NCBI GenBank assembly: GCA_029204225.1
Contig: CM055111.1
Coordinates: forward strand, 47,173,224 to 47,237,223
Direction: 5' to 3'
Source: Diphasiastrum complanatum
Taxonomy: Eukaryota > Streptophyta > Lycopodiopsida > Lycopodiales > Lycopodiaceae
DNA: 64,000 nucleotides
This document shows, in pieces, positions 58,022 through 64,000 of the stretch (within the stretch, counting starts at the first letter, position 1; the number at the start of each line of letters is the position of its first letter). The notes below the pieces were generated by a model. That model was given only the letters and a program-made list of their open reading frames with translations. It made no database searches and was not told the origin of the DNA. Made by a program: the position numbers and the translations under genes.

Positions 58022-59210
58022 TAGGTTTCCACTAACTAGTATAGCTACATTTTAGCTATTTCTTGCCTTTTGGAGTAGTTTTAGGTAGATTTTTGGGTGT
58101 TTAGAGTTAGTTTTCTGTACTTTTCTGTGTTTGGACTGTTCACAGCTAGCGGAGGACGTGTGAGAGGGTAGAGGAGGCCCTGAACAACCTCTAAGGGCTT
58201 GAAATCCAAACCAGCCAGTAAAAAAACCAAAAAAAACACACCAATCTACATTTTGGAGGGAAAAGAGCCAAATTTTTCATCAGATTTTGTTTTCTCCGAA
58301 ACCAGTGAGAGTTAACCCTCGCACAACTGGCAGAAGCTCCAGGGTACTGTCCCAGACCTGCATAGAAGCCTGCAAGAGTTAGTTCCAAGCAGACTACAAA
58401 AATCAGAGAAAAAATCATAAAAATTCAAAAAAAAACCTTGTAGAAATCCAAAAAAAATGCAAATGTTCACGAGAACTCTCGCAGAGCCCTCTGAAGTTCC
58501 ATCTCAGTGAGATCAGAACACAGAGAAGCTTGCAAGAGTTAGTTCACTGTCTAACTGCCTGTGCGAGAGTTCCTAGTGGAGAAAAGATGGAAAAATACAA
58601 AAGAACCCTCGCAGACACTAAAATTTTCAATTCTAGTGGGCAAGAACCCTCGTAGAGAATTCTGAAGTTCCATCTCAGTGAGACCAGGACACAGAAGAGT
58701 CTGCGAGGTGAGCAGAAAATTGGGTTTAAGTGCTAAAAAATCACTAAAAAGTGAAGATCCAGCAAATCCTTCTAGAGAGAACTCTCGCAGACCATTTCAA
58801 TCGATCCAGAATGTCAATTTCCATTAGTGATGAAACATGCGAGAGTTAATACTGATTGTTAGTGAAGATCAAGCCAAATTAGTGGTTTTAAACCCTCGCA
58901 AACAGTGAAATTTTTACTTCCTACGAGAGTAAACTCTCGCAGAGATATTTTGAGTCAAATTCAGCTCATGTGATCCTTGCGAGAGTTACTTTCCAATAAT
59001 CTATAAGATATCAAGATTTTTTGTCTGCAAAACAGCTAAAAAAACCCTCGCATAGCCGACCCTCGCACCAGGGAACCCTCGCAGACTAGATCAGTGGGAA
59101 GATCTACACCAGATCCAGCTACTGTCAAAATCTCAGGTCAATCAGTGCAAGGAGTAAAAAGTTATCAAGGAAAACCACCATAAGGGGCCTGATTTTCACT
59201 TCCGGCCAAT
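58022..59210 (+). repeat. Gypsy leader with inverted CTCGCA/TGCGAG motifs
   Basis: Between the primer site and gag, AACCCTCGCA or AACTCTCGCA occurs about ten times (for example 58,313, 58,472, 58,603, 58,780, 58,931 and three times near 59,040-59,090). Its inverse TGCGAGAGTT/TGCAAGAGTT occurs about seven times (for example 58,371, 58,530, 58,561, 58,838, 58,978). A longer unit with CTGAAGTTCCATCTCAGTGA appears at about 58,490 and 58,660. The RNA could fold into many hairpins. No protein was recognised. Confidence 0.75.
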
Positions 59211-59214
59211 CAGA

Positions 59215-60790
59215 TTGATCAAATCTTTAAGATCCAAAGTGCATCCCATTGTACAATCAAGATCCAACTATCTTGGACCCCACCATCGGATGAATATTAG
59301 ATCTGGACGATTAGTAGCAAGAAGGACAGCGAATCAAGCACCACACCTTCTTAGATTAGCAGCTGCGCAACAAGAGACAGAACCGGAACTAGTGCCAATG
59401 GATCCAATGGGTTAACCCGTACCTGTCGCTCCCTTGCAAGCAGTCCGGAGGGCACCTCGGATGGGGATACCAAAAATATGACGGACCATCAGATCCCATC
59501 CGCTTCCTCCAGATCTACAAGCATGCTTGTGAAATCTACGTCAATTGGACATTTTTAGAGAAGTTGATGTTGTTCCCCATGTCACTAGTAGCGGTGGCTC
59601 AAGATTGGTTTTTCAATCTGTCAGAGGAAGAGAAATCCACCTGGGAAGCGGTTAAAACGACTCTCATCACGTGCTTTAAACCAAGGAAGTTCCAAGAAGA
59701 CCCGTTTCTCCTGCTCAGCAAGGTCAAGATGGGGAAAAGAGAAAGGGTCAGAGACTATATTGAGCGGGTCAAACATCTACGATCCGAGTGCAGTGCAACC
59801 CTAACTCCGATCATGCGGTGATCATGTGGTTCCTAGCAGAACTACCACGTAGCATCAGGAGAGAACTGAAACGATGGGAGCAGTACGCTACTCTACAAGA
59901 AGCTATGGAGGATGCCATCAGGGAAGAGAATGAGGGATCAGACGACGAATATTCATCCACCCATACTCCTACTCCCTCGATAGCATCATCATCATCAACT
60001 ACTTCCACACTATCCATAGAACTGCTGACGGAACAAATGACAAAATTACACAAACAGCAGATGGAGCAGCTTACAGCATAGTTTGATCAGAAATTGAAAG
60101 CCTTACAAGGAGCTGTAGCAACAACGCCAAATCTACCGGAACAAAACCAGCTACAATATCCTCGAAGTGAAAATGTATGGTGTTCAGTATGCACACAAAA
60201 CCATACAGTGAACGAGTGCCCAGTCCTAAAGCAAAATCTGAGACTGACCCATAGATTTTGCCATTTGTGCAACGCAACATCGCAGATATGGCATTTTGCC
60301 CATTAACCCCCAGATTGTCCAACAGAAAAGGAGTCCTTATCAGACTTCTTATCCATATCATCAAGGGGCACCAAATGCGGCACCGAGGTATGGCGCACTG
60401 AATAATCAACAGCATATGAACTTACCTGCACCACCGGGGCCAACCAATCAACAAGTGGCCCACATAAACTTGACAACAACAGAACCAGAGATGTCAGTAC
60501 CACCTCAACTTGAGCAGCAGCAATGGTATGGGCCGGATGAACCATATATGGATCCTGTCATAAATGAATATATTGTGGCCTATGCAGCTCAAACGCAGCG
60601 TCAAGGCGGAAGAAATTACGGCTGCTACGGATGTGGCGAAGGACACAGAACTGCTGAAGAACTAGTTGAAGCAACGCTACAACCAAGTGATCTGATGGAG
60701 TGATCTACCCGAAGAAGCTATAGCTACACTGGATCTTGATATTCGCAAGTACAAGGCAAATGTCACACTAGTTAATATTTGCAACTTGAC
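59215..60790 (+). mobile_element. Ty3/gypsy (Tat-like) gag, fossil
   Basis: The gag domain lies at 59,500-59,950 (AQDWFFNLSEEEKSTWEAVK, VRDYIERVKHLRSEC, ELPRSIRRELKRWEQYATLQ) and is similar to the piece at 24.9 kb. An acidic/Ser/Thr linker and a Gln/Met-rich helix follow. A zinc knuckle of spacing CX2CX3HX4C (CSVCTQNHTVNEC, near 60,183) comes next, then a Pro/Gln-rich stretch and a second knuckle-like CYGCGEGH (near 60,631). The piece stops near 60,790, where a minus-strand LTR begins. It is broken, with a few breaks. Confidence 0.82.
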
Positions 60791-61026
60791 TTAGGGACTC
60801 TAATGTCATTTTAGATTTTTAAGCCCCTAGTCTCTTATTCCTAGGAATTACAACTTGCTACTTGTGCTCATTGGATTGGGCTTACACGCGCCAGATGCTC
60901 GTGCCCTCGCACTTATTACCCTACTTACAATGTATTGTGGTGGGGCCCACTAGGTAAGGCTTGGCCAACAGTATTTTAAGTGGTGGGATCCACTTGTTTA
61001 TTACTTTGCAGGAAATACCCACAACA
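60791..61026 (-). repeat. Start of a Tat-related LTR (minus), partial
   Basis: The minus strand starts TGTTGTGGGTATTTCC at 61,026. It carries GTGCGAGGGCACGAGCATCT, GGCGCGTGTAAGCCC and CCAATGAGCACAAGT, the diverged equivalents of blocks in the LTR at 42,855 (GCGAGGGCATGGCATCC, GCGCGTATAAGCCC, CCAATGAGCACGCAAGT). It is cut at about 60,790 by the plus-strand gag piece. Confidence 0.7.
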
Positions 61027-61475
61027 AGGTCCACGGCCCAAAGTAGTGTCGGTCTCTCGGCACTAGGCTCCAACTGTCGTGAAGGGGCATTGTTGTCGGT
61101 TCTTTTATTGTTGGGACATGGCTGCTTCAGGAAAAGCGTTGATAGAATTTGCTTACGTAAAACCTGAGGCTTTATTAGTGGATGATCAGCAAGAACCGGG
61201 ACTTGCCAGATTTTCAATAATACTCATAAACGGTCTGGTGGCCATTCCGGATAACCTTGTTCATCAACAACCTGGGTTTGGCGTTGGTTTGGGCTGCTGC
61301 ATTGTGGAACAATGAGACTTTGGTTGAATCTTGCTCGTTGAGGGGCAATCATCAACTTTAGTCTTCCCATGGTCATTGTACTTCCAATCTAAAGGCTGCG
61401 TGATTGTGCTTTTCCTTGGATCTTGTGCCGATCTGCCTTCAAGTCGCTCTGTTACTACAGATTCCCTTTGTAATT
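61027..61475 (-). other. Region between minus-strand gag and LTR
   Basis: It holds the conserved block at 61,041-61,062 next to the LTR. The rest has no protein domain that I can recognise. The region where pol would be expected is not seen. Confidence 0.45.
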
Positions 61476-61477
61476 CA

Positions 61478-62620
61478 TCACTCAGAATTCTTTGCATTGA
61501 TTGCCAAGAGACTTGGTAAAATTCGTTGGACTTCGTTGGTTGCCAATTTCTTGACTTCCTCAGTTACCATTGGCTTGATGGATTCTACCAGTTCTTGCTT
61601 CTGTGATGTTCTTGTCGGTTTGCTCATGTATGTGTCTATGTGCCTTGGGACTTTTGTCAAATTGCCTTCTTCCTCACTCGTTTCATAACCCGATGGCACT
61701 AAGATTTTTCTTTTATAGTGCGTTCGAGGTGGAAGGGTCACCACAGGTGCATGTCGGTCTACATAGGCTAAATGCCTCCTGACTATTTGTGAATTTCTCA
61801 ATCGGGCAATCTCGGCATGGATGATTGACTCTGCATTGTGCACAACAGGGTTCAAATGTTGATGGATTCCCTCGATGTGGACATTCGGCTCGATGATGTT
61901 TTCTTCCGCATCCATAGCGATTTACCGAGTGCAATATACCATCGCCTCTAAGTTGATAGGCGTACATTGGTAATAGATTCCCCTTAGTATCTTCTACAAA
62001 ATAAACTAGTAGGCTATTGTGGTCTTCCTTGGAGTTTATAGACATGCAAGATGATATGACCAATACTTCCACCTTGCCACTGGTTGTTGAAGAAAATCGT
62101 GATTTAGATGGATCACTTTGACATCCATCCTTCGGATGAGCTCCTTGTTGGCTTGATTCTGCTTCTGACCGTTGAATTCTTGAATCTGGCCGTAGGACTT
62201 GCTGCTCTGCATTTTGTCTTTGTGAGAAGTGCAGATTCTTGATTGGACACCTTGTACTTGGATGATCTCCAAAGCAGAAGGTACATTCGTCTTTCTCAAG
62301 AAACTTAATTGAGCGAGCATAAGCTTGTTGACAGCTTGAAGTGCAAGGTTCTTGGTCTTCTGCTACACTTGATCCCCTTGACTCTGCTCCACTTAGTTGC
62401 CTTTCACATGTTTCCATTCTTGTTTGATCATCGGTTGTTGAAGACTCTAGTTCCTCTGATTCTCCATCTGATGATTCAACAATTTGATGGATCCAATTAG
62501 TGTAGTCTCTAATTGTCTCACTAGGGAACTTCTACAACTTAGACAATTTTGCAAGAATGGTCTCCATAGCTCAACACTAGAATGTCGCAAAGTAGTTGGT
62601 TGGTGGATTCCTTCAAGGTC
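61478..62620 (-). mobile_element. Ty3/gypsy gag with several zinc knuckles (minus), fossil
   Basis: On the minus strand a gag-end-like helix (FPSETIRDYTNWIHQIVESS, near 62,500) is followed by three CX2CX3HX4C-type knuckle motifs: CTFCFGDHPSTRC (near 62,270), YGCGRKHHRAEC (near 61,905) and CAQCRVNHPCRDC (near 61,840). A Ser/Gln-rich linker lies between the first and second. Downstream is a basic/acidic C-terminal part (YKRKILVPSGYETSEEEGNL, ELVESIKPMVTEEVKKLATN). The spacing variant is shared with the plus-strand Tat-like gag. It is broken. Confidence 0.7.
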
Positions 62621-62650
62621 CGCACAATGATGCTAGTGTTCCGACCTTTT

Positions 62651-62684
62651 TGAAGAAGAAGAAGAAGAAGAAGAAGAAGAAGAG
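62651..62684. repeat. (GAA)n microsatellite
   Basis: About ten GAA/AGA triplets. They could encode a Lys/Glu or Leu/Phe run depending on frame, but no continuous frame was shown. Confidence 0.9.
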
Positions 62685-62864
62685 AAAAGAGTAAGTAAAG
62701 AGATTGATCAGTAAGGATGGATAAATAAGATCGGTATGGATTTAACAGATGAGAGAGCGGATGGAAGATTGAATGGAGATGGACAAGAAAAATGAAAATG
62801 AAGGATGGATGGTAACTGATATGGAGGCCTCTCACCAAAGAGGCTTGGGCTAAAATTAAAATTA

Positions 62865-63005
62865 TTGTTTTGTTTTTTTTTTTCTTTTTAGTTTTACGAT
62901 TTTTTTCCTTTTTAGTTTGACGGTTTTTTTTACGGTCTTTTTTTCAACTTTTTTTTTACGGTTTTTTTTCGACTTTTTTTTTAGGGTCTTTCTCTTTTTT
63001 TTTTA
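62865..63005. repeat. T-rich tract with TTTTTACGG motif
   Basis: Poly-T runs are separated by ACGG, ACGA or GACTT, giving a short degenerate repeat of about 18-22 bp. Confidence 0.7.
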
Positions 63006-63006
63006 A

Positions 63007-63290
63007 GGAAATAGAACCGTCGCAATCGTGGGAGGAGGCTATCTGAAAGATAGAGTCACTCACCAACAAGGCTTAGGTTCTTTTCCAATTTTTTTTTTTT
63101 TAAGAGAATAGAATCATCGCAGACATGGGAGGAGGCTATCTGAAAGATAGAGTCACTGACCAGCGAGGCTTAGGTTCTTTTCCAGTTTTTATTTTTAAAG
63201 GGAATAGAACCGTCGCAGTCGTGGGAGGAGGCTATCTGAAAGATAGAGTCACTCACCAGCGAGGCTTAGGTTATTTTCCAAAAAAAAAAA
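63007..63290. repeat. Tandem repeat, three units of 96-97 bp
   Basis: Each unit holds GAATAGAACCGTCGCA-like sequence, GGGAGGAGGCTATCTGAAAG (starting at 63,030, 63,127 and 63,223), GATAGAGTCACTCACC and AGGCTTAGGTTCTTTTCC. A degenerate fourth copy lies near 62,820-62,850. By position it is leader of the minus-strand gypsy element. Confidence 0.93.
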
Positions 63291-63475
63291 AATTCGTACA
63301 AGCAAAAAAAAATCACAAAAAAAACGACAAAATCTCGAAAAAACGACAAAACTAACACAAAATCACACTAATCTAACCCCAAACATTCCGATTTTTTTGT
63401 GTGAAAAAAGAATGGTGAGAGAGAAGAAGAAAAAGAGAGGGAGAGAAGGGAGAATATAGAGAGAGAGTAGAGAAA

Positions 63476-63478
<3 letters not shown>

Positions 63479-63536
<58 letters not shown>
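63479..63536. repeat. (GA)n microsatellite, leader side of the primer site
   Basis: An uninterrupted run after a longer GA-rich stretch from 63,415. Confidence 0.97.
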
Positions 63537-63538
<2 letters not shown>

Positions 63539-63563
63539 ATGTGGCGAAGCAAGTGTGGCACGC

Positions 63564-63581
63564 TCCCCGGCAACGACGCCA
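63564..63581 (-). other. tRNA-Asp-type primer binding site (minus)
   Basis: The minus strand reads TGGCGTCGTTGCCGGGGA, one difference from the tRNA-Asp complement. It lies one base (G) after the LTR end ACAACA, the same arrangement as at 58,002-58,021. Confidence 0.85.
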
Positions 63582-63582
63582 C

Positions 63583-63651
63583 TGTTGTGTCGTCGATGTA
63601 GCATAGAGGTTCATCGCTGGGAGCGGCAACCTCGCCTTCACCTACATAGCA

Positions 63652-63729
<78 letters not shown>

Positions 63730-63884
63730 AAAGTTCCAAGTAGCGAGAGGTTTGGGAGGCCCGAGCACCTTCCCCAAACTATTCGGTCGCTACTTAGAGA
63801 GAGGAGAGAAGAGAGAGAGGGAATGCCTAGGTTGAGAAAGGCCTTGGGGGCTCGAGCGCCTACCCAAAGCTATTCTATCCCAAC

Positions 63885-63969
<85 letters not shown>

Positions 63970-64000
63970 ACCCAAGAGAGTTTTATTAAGAAGAGAATGG
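63583..64000 (-). repeat. 5' LTR (minus) with long CT tracts, running off the window
   Basis: The LTR end ...CACAACA is at 63,583. The LTR contains two long (CT)n runs on the minus strand (plus GA at 63,654-63,729 and 63,887-63,962), separated by a pair of similar segments. AAGTAGCGACCGAATAGTTT and TACGTTGGGATAGAATAGCT are each followed by a GGGTAGGCGCTCG-like or GGGAAGGTGCTCG-like stretch. So the CT tract and its flank are duplicated. Confidence 0.75.

Noticed and set aside
63368-63975. Ser-Leu-rich proteins near the right end
   Set aside because: These are translations of long GA/CT tracts inside an LTR and leader.

Overview
This is a retrotransposon-rich land-plant nuclear window. The evidence is plant-type Ty1/copia and Ty3/gypsy lineages (including a chromovirus and Tat-like elements with a tRNA-Asp-type primer site), CACTA-associated DUF4216 pieces, long GA microsatellites, and one host gene that resembles the plant mitochondrial-carrier protein SAMTL. 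The crowding of nested elements and the lack of any further SAMTL exon within 31 kb fit a large, long-intron genome. A non-flowering plant (fern, lycophyte or gymnosperm) is my guess, but it is not proven.

Layout. 1-14.4 kb: a pile of broken elements. These are a Tat-like gypsy 3' end (minus), a copia 3' half with LTR (minus), a chromovirus pol with 3' LTR (plus), a copia RT piece (plus), a second copia 3' end with LTR (minus), a copia LTR-gag-protease (plus), a gypsy RT piece (minus) and a further copia body (plus). 14.4-19.5 kb: copia gag (minus), then mostly unassigned DNA with two unrecognised coding-like stretches (17.1-18.2 kb). 19.5-25.3 kb: Tat-like gypsy pol plus LTR, a copia integrase piece, two opposed CACTA/DUF4216 pieces around a cluster of palindromic GCCAC/GTGGC motifs, and a gypsy gag piece. 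25.35-28.2 kb: a non-autonomous LTR element with both LTRs and a tRNA-Met primer site but no recognisable protein. 28.4-29.7 kb: a diverged tandem duplication, each copy headed by a GA tract.

29.96-32.37 kb is the one convincing host gene: three exons, with sound splice sites, encoding the N-terminal and EF-hand part of a SAMTL-like protein. The carrier domain is not in the window. 33.1-40.1 kb: copia pieces (plus, plus, minus). 40.1-43.7 kb: Tat-like gypsy RT, a downstream extra ORF region (coiled coil plus a conserved C-terminal domain) and a complete-looking LTR. 43.7-47 kb: a copia LTR with an 18-bp minisatellite, then unassigned DNA and a copia RT piece. 47.2-49.0 kb (minus) is a long coding-like stretch of no family I recognise.

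49,799-56,023 is a young chromovirus. Its LTRs are 358 bp each with two differences by eye, and it has a 5-bp target duplication, primer site, polypurine tract and chromodomain. It sits between an A-rich low-complexity tract and a degenerate GGGCTAA heptamer array. 57.2-60.8 kb: a Tat-like LTR, tRNA-Asp primer site, a leader packed with inverted CTCGCA/TGCGAG motifs, and gag. 60.8-64.0 kb: a related element on the minus strand (LTR start, gag with several zinc knuckles, a 97-bp tandem-repeat leader, primer site, and a 5' LTR with long CT tracts running off the window).

No rRNA, tRNA, CRISPR or prokaryote-type operon was seen. All LTR elements are treated as fossils: family, parts and rough state only.
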